A stretch of DNA of 64,000 bases from Pseudomonas sediminis (GCF_002741105.1 NZ_NIQU01000009.1:62001-126000); one strand, 5' to 3'. Counted from the stretch's first letter, positions 25,357 to 34,184 are shown. Numbers and translations: made by a program. Notes: a model not told the origin generated them from the letters alone.

Positions 25357-27291
25357 TCAGGTACGAAAGCGACCGATGCGCAGCTGCAACTCGCCACCCA
25401 GCCTGGCCAGCTCGGCGCTGGACAGTGCAGTTTGTTCGGTCGCGTTGGCGCTTTGCTCGCCGATGCTGCGCACGTTGTCCAGGCTACGGTTGATTTCCAT
25501 CGCCACCGCACTCTGCTGCTCGGCGGCACTGGCGATCTGCTGGTTCATCTGCTCGATCAGCGCAACGGCCTGATTGATCTGCGTGAGACTCTGACCGGCC
25601 CGCTCGACGCTGCTCACTGCATCCTGGCTGAGGCTCTGGCTGGCGTGCGTCTGAGCGACGGCCTGCTGCACGCGATGCTGCAGGCTGGCAATCAGCGCTT
25701 CGATCTCGCTAGTCGAGTCCTGGGTGCGGCGCGCCAGGGCGCGTACTTCATCGGCGACCACGGCGAAGCCGCGGCCTTGTTCACCGGCGCGCGCCGCTTC
25801 GATGGCGGCGTTGAGCGCGAGCAGGTTGGTCTGCTCGGCGATGGACTTGATCACATCCAGCACGCTGCCGATGCGTTGGCTCTCGCCTTGCACCTGGCCG
25901 ACGGTCTGCCCGGTGTGCGCCACTTCGTTGGCCAGGCGCTCGATCTGTTCGACGACCTGGCGCACCTGTCGATCACCGTCGCGGGTTTGCGCTTCGGCCT
26001 GTTGCGCGGCTTGCGAGGCGTGCTCGGCGTCACCCGCCACCTGCTGCACACTGGCGACCATTTGCTGCATGGCGCTGGCGGTCTGGCCGGACTCCTCACT
26101 CTGTTCGCGTACCCCCGCACGGGTCTGTTCGCTGACGGCCGACAGCTGTTCTGCCGCCGCGGCAATCTGCGTGGCGCTGCCGCCGATCTGTACGATCAGT
26201 TCGCGCAGGTGGTCGCGCATGCTCTGCAGCGCCCCGAGAAGCTGGCCGACCTCGTCACGCCGGATGGCGCTGCGAACACCACTGAGGTCGCCGGCTGCAA
26301 CCTGTTGCGCCAGCAGCAGGCAGTGCTGCAACGGCCCGACGATCAGGCGGCGAATCAGCCAACTGGCGAACAGCGCCAGCAGCAACGCGGCAGCGGTAAG
26401 CAGGGCAAGAGCCTGCAGCGACGTGCGATTGCCTTCATGCATGACGCGTTGCTGGTGCTGCTGCAGATCGCTGCCTTGCTGCAACATGCCCTGCGCCAGA
26501 TCGGTCAGTTGGCTGCGGCGTTGCTGTTCGGCCTCGCGACTCTGGCGGTAGTGCTCGAAGGATTCGCGGTAGCTGTCGAGCGCGCGCAGCGCTTCGTCCA
26601 GGGAGGCCTGCTGCAGGGCCGCCAGTTGCGTGCGCAGCTGCTGCGCCGCCTCGGTCATGGTCACGAAACGTGCCTGCCAGAGGTCGGCATCGGCGTTGTC
26701 AGCGCTGCGGATGAACTGCCCCTCCGCCAGGCGCAGTAGCAACAGCATATGGCTCAGGCGGGCTGCCGCCTCGGCCTGGTCGAGACTGTTCTGTGCGCCG
26801 CTTTCGCCGTCGAGCAGTTGGTCGCGGATCAGATTGAACTGGTCCTGAGTGACCATCTCGAACTGGATCAGCGCTTCATCGGCGCGTATCGCCATCCCGG
26901 TCTGCGCCGTGCCGGCTTGAGACTGGGTGGCACGCAATTGGGTGAATTGCTGCAGGTAGGCGTCGTTGCCTCGTTGCAGTTGTTGGAATTGCTCGGTATC
27001 GCTGGCGATGTCCGTCAGGTCTGCTGCGATACGTGCGTGCTGCTCGGTGAGCGCCACCTCATGGCCAGCCAGCGGCGCCAGCAGGTAGTCCTTTTCCAGC
27101 AGGCGCAGTTGCAGGATCTGCTGCTTGAGGTCCGCGACCTGCAGCGATTGCCCGGCATGCCCGAGAATCTCGCTGGCGGTGCGCCAGCCACCCAGGGCCA
27201 CTGCCAGGGTCAGCAGCATGACCAGCGAGAAGCCCAGCAGGAGTTTGTGGCCGACCTTGAGGTCGGCACTGCGTTCGATAATCCAGCGCAT
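25357..27291 (-). CDS. Methyl-accepting chemotaxis protein with HBM-type sensor
   Basis: A 644-residue transmembrane chemoreceptor. There is a first membrane helix (about 14-34), a long all-helical periplasmic region (about 38-290), a second membrane helix (LLTAAALLLALFASWLI), a HAMP domain and a cytoplasmic signalling domain with the tip ALNAAIEAARAGEQGRGFAVVADEVRALARRTQDST. A ligand region of about 250 helical residues fits the helical bimodular (HBM) type of McpS, which senses organic acids, rather than the shorter four-helix bundle of PcaY. Its place among aromatic-acid genes suggests attraction to a related substrate; this is inference. Confidence 0.88.
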   Translation of the reverse strand: MRWIIERSADLKVGHKLLLGFSLVMLLTLAVALGGWRTASEILGHAGQSLQVADLKQQILQLRLLEKDYLLAPLAGHEVALTEQHARIAADLTDIASDTEQFQQLQRGNDAYLQQFTQLRATQSQAGTAQTGMAIRADEALIQFEMVTQDQFNLIRDQLLDGESGAQNSLDQAEAAARLSHMLLLLRLAEGQFIRSADNADADLWQARFVTMTEAAQQLRTQLAALQQASLDEALRALDSYRESFEHYRQSREAEQQRRSQLTDLAQGMLQQGSDLQQHQQRVMHEGNRTSLQALALLTAAALLLALFASWLIRRLIVGPLQHCLLLAQQVAAGDLSGVRSAIRRDEVGQLLGALQSMRDHLRELIVQIGGSATQIAAAAEQLSAVSEQTRAGVREQSEESGQTASAMQQMVASVQQVAGDAEHASQAAQQAEAQTRDGDRQVRQVVEQIERLANEVAHTGQTVGQVQGESQRIGSVLDVIKSIAEQTNLLALNAAIEAARAGEQGRGFAVVADEVRALARRTQDSTSEIEALIASLQHRVQQAVAQTHASQSLSQDAVSSVERAGQSLTQINQAVALIEQMNQQIASAAEQQSAVAMEINRSLDNVRSIGEQSANATEQTALSSAELARLGGELQLRIGRFRT

Positions 27292-27320
27292 GGTGGTACT
27301 TCCTCGAACAGGTGCACATC

Positions 27321-27348
27321 AAAAAAAAGCCCGTCACGAGGACGGGCT
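27321..27348 (-). terminator. Rho-independent terminator after the porin gene
   Basis: AGCCCGTC and GACGGGCT form an 8-bp stem with a 5-nt loop, followed on the minus strand by eight T. It separates porin transcription from the chemoreceptor gene. Confidence 0.92.
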
Positions 27349-27398
27349 GAACGTGCCGTAACACTAGGAGTCACTTGTGCAGCGATGCCGCGTGATGC

Positions 27399-28643
27399 TT
27401 ACAGGAGCGAAAGCGGGTAGTTGATGATCAGGCGGTTCTCGTGCAGATCGGTACCCACGTCGCGACGCACGTCGGAGTTACGCCAGCGCACGCTGAGGTT
27501 CTTCAGAGTGCCTTCCTGGAAGGTGTAGGCCAGCTCGGATTCGCGGCCCCACTCTTCGGCATCGGTACGGCCGCCGGTGTGGATGTTGGAGCCGCTGACG
27601 TAGCGGTTCATCAGGGTCAGACCCGGAATGCCGAGGCCGGCGAAGTTGTAGTCATGACGCACCTGCCAGGAACGTTCTTCCGGGTTGTCATAGCTGTTGG
27701 TGAAACCGTCGTTGACCAGAGTGCCGCCGCTGGCGCCGTCGATGCGCATGAACTTGGTATCGCCGCTCAGACGCTGGTAGGCCACCATGAAACTGTTGTT
27801 ACCAGTCTTGGCGGTCAGCGCGCCTTGGTAGACCTTGTTGTCCAGCTTGCCGGCCTTGGCCGCACCTTCTTCCTTGCCGTTGACGTAGCCCAGGTTGGCA
27901 CCCAGCACCCAGTCGCCAACCGGTTGGCTGTGGGTCAGCTGCACATAGCTCTGCTTGTAGACGTCTTCGAGGCGCGCGTGCCAGACACCGACCATGGTGT
28001 TGTTGCCGTTGAAACGGTATTCGCCACCGCCAAAGTTGAAATCATCACCCTCTACGCCACCGAAGGACATCTCTTCGCGGCTGGCATCGTTACGCTGGCT
28101 GTTTTTCCAGAACTGGCCGCCGTACAGGGTCAAGCCGTCGATCTCGTTGGAGGTGATCTGCGCACCCTGGAAGGTTTGCGGCAGCGAGCGGCCGTCGTCA
28201 GCGCGCAGGATCGGCAGTACGGCGAACCACTCACCGACCTTCAGTTCGGTCTTGGAAATCTTGGCTTTCGCCGCCACGGCGGTACGGCCGAAGTCGTCCG
28301 CCTGGCGGCCGTCGTCGTGCACGGGGGTCAACTGGCTACCGGTGGTGCCGCGGCCGCCGTCTAGCTTCACCGAGTACAGGCCGAGCACGTCGAGGCCGAA
28401 ACCGACGGTGCCTTCGGTGTAGCCGGAGCGAGCGTCGAGAATGAAACTCTGGGTCCAGCCCGAAGCCTGGCCCTGGCCGCCCTGGGTCTGGTTGAGGAAG
28501 TTACGGTTGAAGTAGTAATTGCGCAGGCCGAGGGTGACCTTGGCGTCTTCGACGAAGCCAGCAGCGTGGACGCCGACCGAGAGGCTGGAGGCCATGATGG
28601 CAACGGCAATTGCACTTGGAGCGAGGTACAGAGCTTTTTTCAT
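27399..28643 (-). CDS. OprD-family outer-membrane porin
   Basis: A 414-residue porin with a signal peptide (about 1-28, ending VGVHA) and the OprD/OpdK-type mature sequence: GFVEDAKVTLGLRNYYFNR at the start, GWTQSFILDARSGYTEGTVGFGLDVLGLYSVKLDGG and the C-terminal ENRLIINYPLSLL. This family takes up carboxylate-containing substrates. The ATG at 28643 (MKKALYLAPS) is preferred because AAGGAAA lies 10 bases upstream; a TTG seven codons earlier would need that same site inside the gene. It lies downstream of the TRAP genes in the same direction, probably forming the outer-membrane step of the same uptake route. Confidence 0.9.
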   Translation of the reverse strand: MKKALYLAPSAIAVAIMASSLSVGVHAAGFVEDAKVTLGLRNYYFNRNFLNQTQGGQGQASGWTQSFILDARSGYTEGTVGFGLDVLGLYSVKLDGGRGTTGSQLTPVHDDGRQADDFGRTAVAAKAKISKTELKVGEWFAVLPILRADDGRSLPQTFQGAQITSNEIDGLTLYGGQFWKNSQRNDASREEMSFGGVEGDDFNFGGGEYRFNGNNTMVGVWHARLEDVYKQSYVQLTHSQPVGDWVLGANLGYVNGKEEGAAKAGKLDNKVYQGALTAKTGNNSFMVAYQRLSGDTKFMRIDGASGGTLVNDGFTNSYDNPEERSWQVRHDYNFAGLGIPGLTLMNRYVSGSNIHTGGRTDAEEWGRESELAYTFQEGTLKNLSVRWRNSDVRRDVGTDLHENRLIINYPLSLL

Positions 28644-28772
28644 TGTTATCGTTTCCTTTTTCAAGGTTGAAAGCTCCCCTCCGCAGCGGCGGATACGCTT
28701 CTACATCGGGGAGAGTGGTGGCAGTTATTCGGGGTTTAGCGACGTTCGCCTGAATGCATTACGGGGCCTCTG

Positions 28773-30095
28773 TCAGCTCAGCCAGCGCACGAGGCACAGG
28801 GTGATCGATGGGAAGAGCACGAGGATGACCACGCGCACGATGTCTGAAACAAGGAATGGCACGATGCCCCTGAAGGCGTCACGCATAGGGATGTCACGCG
28901 CCATGCCGGCAATCACGTACACGTTCATGCCCAGAGGCGGGGTAACCATGCCGATCTCCACCACCATCAGGGCCAGGATGCCGAACCAGATGGCCTTCTC
29001 GGTCTGGTCCAGACCATAGAAGTCCAGCCCCATGATCACCGGGAAGAAGATCGGGATGGTCAGCAGGATCATCGACATGGTGTCCATCACGCAGCCGAGG
29101 ATCAGGTACAGGATGAGTATCCCGGCCAGCACCAGGAAGGGCGGCAGACCTGCACCGCTGATCGCTTCGGCGATGAAGTTGGGCAGTTGCGAGATGGCCA
29201 GGAAAGCGTTCATCACATCGGCGCCCAGCAGGATCATGAAGATCATCGCGGTGGTGATGCCGGTCCCCAGTAACACTTCCTTTAGTTCGGCCAGGCGCAT
29301 CTTGCCCAGCGTGAATGCGAAGAAACCGGTGCCTACGGTGCCGATGGCTGCGGCCTCGGTAGGGGTGAACCAGCCGCCGTAGATGCCACCGAGTACGATC
29401 AGGAAAATCAGCAGTACCGGCCACACACCCCGCTGCGCTTGCAGCCGCTGTTTCCAGCTCGAACGCTCCTGCGCTGGCCCGGAGTCCGGGAACAGGCGCA
29501 CATAGATGGCGATGGCGATCATGTAGCCGATGACGGCGAGAATGCCTGGCACGAAGGCGGCCATGAACAGTGTGGAGATGTTCTGCTGGGCGAGGATGGC
29601 GTAGATCACCAGCACCACCGAGGGCGGAATGAGAATGCCCAGGGTGCCGCCGGCCGCCAGGCAGCCGACTGCCAGCGAGTTGGAGTACTTGTAGCGCCGC
29701 AGCTCCGGCAGGGCCACCTGGCCCATGGTTGCCGCAGTCGCCACCGATGAGCCACAGACCGCGCCGAAGGCAGCGCAGGAGCCGATCGCGGAGATCGCCA
29801 GGCCACCGCGCCAGTGCCCGACCATGGCGGCAGCGGCACGGAACAGGCCCGTAGCCAGGCCACCGCGCGAGGCGAACTGCCCCATCAGCAGAAACAGCGG
29901 AATCACTGACAGGTCGTACACGGTGTAACGCGCGTAGGCCACTGTCTTCAGGTAGTTGAGCAGCGGGTCCCAGCCACTGATCGAGACGTAACCGGCGATA
30001 CCAGTCAGCAGCATGGCGATGGCGATCGGAATGCGGATCGCCAGCAGAACCAGGAGGAAGGCGAGGAAGAGTCCGCCCAATGCGACGCTGCTCAT
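28773..30095 (-). CDS. TRAP transporter large permease (DctM type)
   Basis: A 440-residue membrane protein with about 12 hydrophobic helices and DctM marks (PLFLLMGQFASRGGLATGLFRAA, GSSVATAATMGQVALPELRRYKYSNSLAVGCLAAGGTLGILIPPS, TPTEAAAIGTVG). It forms the sodium-driven channel of a tripartite ATP-independent periplasmic transporter. The start overlaps the small permease by 4 bases. Together with the downstream porin and upstream pobA the system probably imports an aromatic or hydroaromatic acid. Confidence 0.94.
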   Translation of the reverse strand: MSSVALGGLFLAFLLVLLAIRIPIAIAMLLTGIAGYVSISGWDPLLNYLKTVAYARYTVYDLSVIPLFLLMGQFASRGGLATGLFRAAAAMVGHWRGGLAISAIGSCAAFGAVCGSSVATAATMGQVALPELRRYKYSNSLAVGCLAAGGTLGILIPPSVVLVIYAILAQQNISTLFMAAFVPGILAVIGYMIAIAIYVRLFPDSGPAQERSSWKQRLQAQRGVWPVLLIFLIVLGGIYGGWFTPTEAAAIGTVGTGFFAFTLGKMRLAELKEVLLGTGITTAMIFMILLGADVMNAFLAISQLPNFIAEAISGAGLPPFLVLAGILILYLILGCVMDTMSMILLTIPIFFPVIMGLDFYGLDQTEKAIWFGILALMVVEIGMVTPPLGMNVYVIAGMARDIPMRDAFRGIVPFLVSDIVRVVILVLFPSITLCLVRWLS

Positions 30096-30622
30096 TGCTT
30101 GCCTCCCTCACCACGCTGGTCGAGCCAGGCGGTGTACAGGGAAACGACGGCCAGCAGGGCGAAGGACGGGGCGAAGGGGGTCATCGACCACCACATCGGA
30201 ATGCCCATGATGATCGATTCTTCACCGTTGCGATAAGTGTCCAGCGTGCCGATTACCGAGCGCCAGGCCAGCAGTGCCGCGCAGGCGGCCATCAGCAGAC
30301 AGCCGAGCGTGTCGAGATAGCGCCGGGTGGTGGCCGAGGCGCGCAAGGTGAAGGCATCGACGATGACATTGTTACGACGCAGCTGACACAGCGGCAGGAA
30401 GCTCACCACAGCTATGCCACAGCCCATCTGCACCAGTTCGACGTCGCCGAGCAGTGGTGCATCGAACAGGCTGCGCATGGTGATGCTGTAGGCCGACAGC
30501 AGGGTGATGGCAACCAGCACCAGGCCTCCGGCCATCGCCAGCCAGCATGCCAGTGTGTCGAGCAACTGGCCGAGTGGGCGCATGCGCTGGGGCTGCCCAG
30601 GCAAGGCAGAGTTTTCGATCAT
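30092..30622 (-). CDS. TRAP transporter small permease (DctQ type)
   Basis: A 176-residue protein with four hydrophobic helices (about 18-40, 56-78, 95-117 and 140-162) typical of DctQ. The start at 30622 (MIENSALPGQPQRM) has GGAG 9 bases upstream; the longer open frame has no such site. It lies between the binding protein and the large permease and is coupled to the latter (ATGA). Confidence 0.88.
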   Translation of the reverse strand: MIENSALPGQPQRMRPLGQLLDTLACWLAMAGGLVLVAITLLSAYSITMRSLFDAPLLGDVELVQMGCGIAVVSFLPLCQLRRNNVIVDAFTLRASATTRRYLDTLGCLLMAACAALLAWRSVIGTLDTYRNGEESIIMGIPMWWSMTPFAPSFALLAVVSLYTAWLDQRGEGGKQ

Positions 30623-30680
30623 GAGACGACTCCGCAAGGCCGGCATGTGAGATGCCGGCCAGCACAACGAGGGTTGGCGA

Positions 30681-31733
30681 TCAGTTAGGCAGCTTGGCGT
30701 TGTAGCTCTCGATCAGGTCACGCACTTCTTGCAACAGTGCGGCGCCGTTCTCGTTGCCTTTGCTCTCGACTTCCTTGATCCAGTCGTTGTCCAGCTTGCG
30801 GCCGATGGCCATCCACTTGGCCTGCTCTTCTGCAGGCAGCACGTAGATCTCGTTGCCACGCGCCTCGGCCAGCTTGTGCCCGGTCTCGATCACGTTGGTG
30901 TCCCAGATATGGCCGGCCTGACGCGAAATTTCGCGGCCGCTGTTGTCGTCGATGATCTTGCGCAAGTCATCGGGCAGGCTGGCGTACTTGGCCGGGTTCA
31001 TCGCCAGTACCAGGGCGGTGTGCATCAATGCCGGCTGACCCGGGGCCATTTCGGTGTGGTACTTGACCAGCTCCTGCAGCTTGAGCGCCGGGACCACATC
31101 CCAAGGCAGCACGGCGCCGTCGACCACCCCCTTGGACAGTGCTTCTGGAACCTGCGGTACCGGCATGGCCACCGGGGTGGCGCCGAGCATGGAGATCAGC
31201 TTGGTGGAAATACGGTTGGCCGAGCGCAGTTTCAGACCACGGAAGTCGGCCAGGCTGCGCACCGGCTTTTTCGCCGTGTGCAGCAGTGCACCATCGGTCA
31301 GGTGAGTCGCGAGCAGATGCACATCGGCGAACTCCTTCTGCCCGTGAGCTTCGAGGAAATCCCACATTGCCTGGCTGCTGGCTTCGGAAGAGCGGCTCAT
31401 GAACGGCATTTCGAATGCCGATGCCAGCGGGAAGCGGCCGCTGGTGTAGCCAGGCAGGGTCCAGACGATGTCGGCGACGCCATCACGCGCCTGGTCGATC
31501 AATTGCGGCGGGGTGCCACCCAACTGCATGGAAGGGTAGAACTGAAACTGGATCCGACCATTGGATTCGGCAGTGATCTTCTCGGCCCAGGGCTTGAGAA
31601 AATCGGCTTGGGTCACCGAGTGAGCCGGCAGAAAGTGGTGAACCTTGAGGGTGACCTCGGCCTCATCGGCGTTGGCCCAGGTCATGACGCTGGTGGCAAG
31701 CAGCGTCAGCAAAGCCTTGGAAAGCTTGTGCAT
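30681..31733 (-). CDS. TRAP transporter solute-binding protein (DctP type)
   Basis: A 350-residue periplasmic protein with a signal peptide (about 1-22, ending TWANA) and the DctP fold: VTLKVHHFLPAHSVTQADFLKPWAEKITAESNGRIQFQFYPSMQLGG and the conserved arginine region LKLRSANRISTKLISMLGATPVAMPVPQVPEALSKGVVDG. It should bind an organic acid through an arginine-carboxylate salt bridge. It is the first gene of the TRAP unit. An AANAANAA motif (AATAAGAA, 31746-31753) sits just before its ribosome site, so Crc/Hfq repression by preferred carbon sources is plausible. Confidence 0.92.
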   Translation of the reverse strand: MHKLSKALLTLLATSVMTWANADEAEVTLKVHHFLPAHSVTQADFLKPWAEKITAESNGRIQFQFYPSMQLGGTPPQLIDQARDGVADIVWTLPGYTSGRFPLASAFEMPFMSRSSEASSQAMWDFLEAHGQKEFADVHLLATHLTDGALLHTAKKPVRSLADFRGLKLRSANRISTKLISMLGATPVAMPVPQVPEALSKGVVDGAVLPWDVVPALKLQELVKYHTEMAPGQPALMHTALVLAMNPAKYASLPDDLRKIIDDNSGREISRQAGHIWDTNVIETGHKLAEARGNEIYVLPAEEQAKWMAIGRKLDNDWIKEVESKGNENGAALLQEVRDLIESYNAKLPN

Positions 31734-31745
31734 CGCAAATGTCCT

Positions 31746-31753
31746 TTCTTATT
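31746..31753 (-). promoter_or_regulatory. Crc/Hfq-type CA motif before dctP-like gene
   Basis: AATAAGAA on the minus strand fits AANAANAA and adjoins the AAGGA ribosome site, about 13 bases before the start. Such motifs bind Hfq-Crc in pseudomonads. Confidence 0.5.
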
Positions 31754-31821
31754 CATTGTTAGTAGGCGACTCAGGTACAGCCAAACTCGGCTGCAATACT
31801 GCTGCCGCTAGGATTCGCTGT

Positions 31822-31834
31822 TCGCATGGTGCGA
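31822..31834. promoter_or_regulatory. TCGCA-TGG-TGCGA palindrome in the TRAP promoter region
   Basis: A 5-bp inverted repeat with a 3-base spacer, in the 206-base gap between the TRAP operon start and the pobA stop. It is placed where an operator for the TRAP genes would be expected. The regulator is unknown. Confidence 0.35.
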
Positions 31835-31939
31835 GTTAGCGAGGGGCTATTCAATTCGATTAACGACTTAGTGTGCGATAAACGAACGAATTGCGTGTGC
31901 CCAGAGCCTCCTTGGCAGGCCTCGGGCGAATATCGCTCA

Positions 31940-33130
31940 TCACTCCTGTTCGATGGCCTCGTAGGGCAGGCCGACGTAGTTCTCGGCGATGGTTCTGCGG
32001 CCGGCTTCGGAACTGACGAAGTAGTCCAGCTCGGTCTCCTGCATGCGGCGGCTGAAGGCATCGGTATCGGGGAAACGATGCAGCATCGAGGTCATCCACC
32101 AGGAGAAACGTTCGGCTTTCCAGATACGCTTCAGGCAGATCGCCGAGTAGCGTTCGAGCAGATCAGTGCGGCTTTCTCGGTAGACCTTGAGCAAAATGCG
32201 ATAGAGGGTGCTGACGTCGCTAGCTGCAAGATTGAGCCCCTTGGCGCCGGTTGGCGGCACGATGTGCGCGGCATCGCCGAGCAGAAACAAGCGGCCATAC
32301 TGCATCGGTTCGACGACGAAGCTGCGCAGTGGCGCGATGCTCTTCTCGATCGAAGGACCGGTGATCAGCTGACTGGCAACCTGGTCTGGCAGGCGACGCT
32401 TGAGTTCGCTCCAGAAGCGCTCGTCGGACCAGTCCTCGACCTTCTCTTCGGCGGCGACCTGAACGTAATAGCGAGTGCGTGTCGGTGATCGCATGCTGCA
32501 CAGGGCGAAGCCGCGCTCATGGTTGGCGTAGATCAGCTCTTCATGCACCGGGGGCGTGTCGGCCAGAATGCCCAGCCAGCCGAACGGGTACACCCGCTCG
32601 AATTCCTTGAGCACACCAGCCGGTATGGATTGCCGCGATACGCCATGGAAGCCGTCGCAGCCTGCGATGTAATCGCACTCCAGACGCTGGGAGCGGCCTT
32701 CGTGCTCAAAGGTCAGATAAGGGCGTTTGCCCTTGAGTTCGTGCAGTTGTACCTGGCTGGTGTTGTACAGGGTGACTGCGCCACTGGCTTGGCGAGCTTC
32801 CATCAGGTCGCGGGTGACTTCGGTCTGGCCGTAGACCATCACGCCTTTGCCACCGGTCAGGGCTTTGAGATCGATGCGTTCGCAGCGACCATCGAAGGCC
32901 AGCTGGAAGCCGTCGTGCGGCAGGCCTTCGCGATCCATGCGTGCGGCAACATCGGCTTCGCGCAATAGATCGACCATGCCCTGCTCGAGTACGCCAGCGC
33001 GGATACGACCGAGTACATAGTCCGGGCTCTGGCGTTCGAGAATGATGTTGTCGATGCCGGCGTTGTGCAGCAGTTGGCCGAGAAGCAGGCCGGAAGGGCC
33101 TGCGCCGATGATGGCGACCTGAGTGTTCAT
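31940..33130 (-). CDS. pobA: 4-hydroxybenzoate 3-monooxygenase
   Basis: A 396-residue FAD monooxygenase (the family type is about 394) converting 4-hydroxybenzoate, NADPH and O2 to protocatechuate. The FAD motif GAGPSGLLLGQLLHNAGIDNIILER begins at residue 9; the GD motif is FLLGDAAHIVPPTGAKGLNLAASDVSTL; the substrate region GFALCSMRSPTRTRYYVQV is intact. The start at 33130 gives the usual N-terminus MNTQVAIIGAG. It is divergent from an AraC regulator. A 9-bp hairpin and an AACAATAA motif lie in its short leader. Confidence 0.97.
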   Translation of the reverse strand: MNTQVAIIGAGPSGLLLGQLLHNAGIDNIILERQSPDYVLGRIRAGVLEQGMVDLLREADVAARMDREGLPHDGFQLAFDGRCERIDLKALTGGKGVMVYGQTEVTRDLMEARQASGAVTLYNTSQVQLHELKGKRPYLTFEHEGRSQRLECDYIAGCDGFHGVSRQSIPAGVLKEFERVYPFGWLGILADTPPVHEELIYANHERGFALCSMRSPTRTRYYVQVAAEEKVEDWSDERFWSELKRRLPDQVASQLITGPSIEKSIAPLRSFVVEPMQYGRLFLLGDAAHIVPPTGAKGLNLAASDVSTLYRILLKVYRESRTDLLERYSAICLKRIWKAERFSWWMTSMLHRFPDTDAFSRRMQETELDYFVSSEAGRRTIAENYVGLPYEAIEQE

Positions 33131-33137
33131 TATTGTT
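33130..33137 (-). promoter_or_regulatory. Crc/Hfq-type CA motif at the pobA start
   Basis: AACAATAA on the minus strand fits AANAANAA and ends on the A of the pobA start codon. It follows GGAG, so Hfq-Crc binding would cover the ribosome site. Confidence 0.5.
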
Positions 33138-33146
33138 CTCCAGTAG

Positions 33147-33169
33147 GTCATCGGCTTTACGCCGATGAC
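33147..33169 (-). promoter_or_regulatory. Leader hairpin in front of pobA
   Basis: GTCATCGGC and GCCGATGAC form a perfect 9-bp stem with a 5-nt loop, ending 17 bases before the pobA start. It could influence translation or mRNA stability, or be a DNA operator in the pobA/AraC intergenic region. Confidence 0.45.
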
Positions 33170-33261
33170 AGGCTCAGGTCTGTATTTTTTGTGGATGCAC
33201 CTTGGGGTAGAAGGCAATATCGGAAAATATTCTTGGACTTTTCGATGATTTAAGCGCCGCC

Positions 33262-34131
33262 ATGAACGCTTCGAAAGCATCCCCGGTACCGGTCTTCAAA
33301 CTGTACGGTGAGACGGCTGCATGGCCGACACCTGACCTCATTCACTGCGAATCGATTCCCGAGCGCAGCCAACTGCACGGTTGGGAGATCAAACCGCATC
33401 GCCATGGCGATCTGCTGCAGTTGCTCTATGTGCAGGCGGGTGAAGCGGAGCTGGAAATCGAAGGGCAAGTACGCCAGGTAGACCGCGCTTCGTTGCAGGT
33501 CGTGCCGGCGCTATGCGTCCACGGTTTTCGCTTTTCCTGCGATGTTCAAGGCTACGTACTGAGCCTGGCGCAGCCGCTGGTCGAGCAACTGGCTCAGCCA
33601 TTGGGTCTGCAGTGGTTGCAGGCGCCGGTGTGCTTTGAGGTGGACGAGCAGCGGCGTTATCTGGATGCGCTGTTCGAGTCGATCAGTCAGGAGTACGGCC
33701 GTCTGCAACCTGCGCGAGAACTGATGCTGCAGTCGCTGATCAGCGTCCTGCTGGTTGCTGTCGCGCGACGCCAGCTGGCACGAAGCGAGGCGCAGGAACC
33801 GGCGGATGGGCGAGGGCGTGAGCATGTGCAGGCATTCGTGCAATTGCTCGAAACGCATTTTCGTGAACATCTGCCCATCGAGCATTACGCGTCGCGCCTG
33901 GGCATCAGCACTGCGCATCTAAATGCGTTATGCCGGCGATTGGCCGGACAGTCCGCGCTGCAGCTGATCAATCAGCGTCTGCTGCTCGAAGCCAAGCGTT
34001 GTCTGGTGTACACCACCATGACCGTAAGCCAGGTCTCGGACAGTCTGGGCTTTTCCGAGCCGGGCTATTTTTCGCGCTTCTTCAAAAGAGGCACCGGGCT
34101 GGCACCGAAAGCATTTCGCCTGCATCGCTGA
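33262..34131 (+). CDS. pobC: AraC-family regulator, PobC/PobR type
   Basis: A 289-residue regulator with an N-terminal cupin-like effector domain (about 25-150, including PHRHGDLLQLLYVQAGEAELEIEG) and a C-terminal AraC double helix-turn-helix (about 190-288, with SRLGISTAHLNALCRRLAGQSALQLINQR and VSQVSDSLGFSEPGYFSRFFKRGTGLAPKAFR). It is divergent from pobA with 131 bases between, the layout of the pobA activator in pseudomonads. 4-Hydroxybenzoate is the expected effector by family. Its stop codon lies in the loop of a 16-bp hairpin. Confidence 0.88.
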   Translation: MNASKASPVPVFKLYGETAAWPTPDLIHCESIPERSQLHGWEIKPHRHGDLLQLLYVQAGEAELEIEGQVRQVDRASLQVVPALCVHGFRFSCDVQGYVLSLAQPLVEQLAQPLGLQWLQAPVCFEVDEQRRYLDALFESISQEYGRLQPARELMLQSLISVLLVAVARRQLARSEAQEPADGRGREHVQAFVQLLETHFREHLPIEHYASRLGISTAHLNALCRRLAGQSALQLINQRLLLEAKRCLVYTTMTVSQVSDSLGFSEPGYFSRFFKRGTGLAPKAFRLHR

Positions 34132-34149
34132 GTAGCGATGCAGGCGAAA
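34114..34149. terminator. Perfect 16-bp hairpin across the end of pobC
   Basis: Arms 34114-34129 and 34134-34149 are perfectly inverted around the loop GAGT. The pobC TGA (34129-34131) is at the tip. It stands between convergent pobC and the TTT binding protein gene. There is no clear T-run on the plus side, so it may work as an mRNA end block for both transcripts rather than as a classical terminator. Confidence 0.65.
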
Positions 34150-34184
34150 GGAAGGCGGGCGCCTAAGGCACCCATAGGCGGGAA

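Noticed and set aside
25312..26739. A 475-codon frame antisense to the chemoreceptor
   Set aside because: The chemoreceptor reads through with all expected domains; the antisense frame shows no motif.
28894..30114. A 406-codon frame on the same strand as the TRAP large permease but in another phase
   Set aside because: Arg/His-rich and without membrane segments; the permease frame has clear helices and family motifs.
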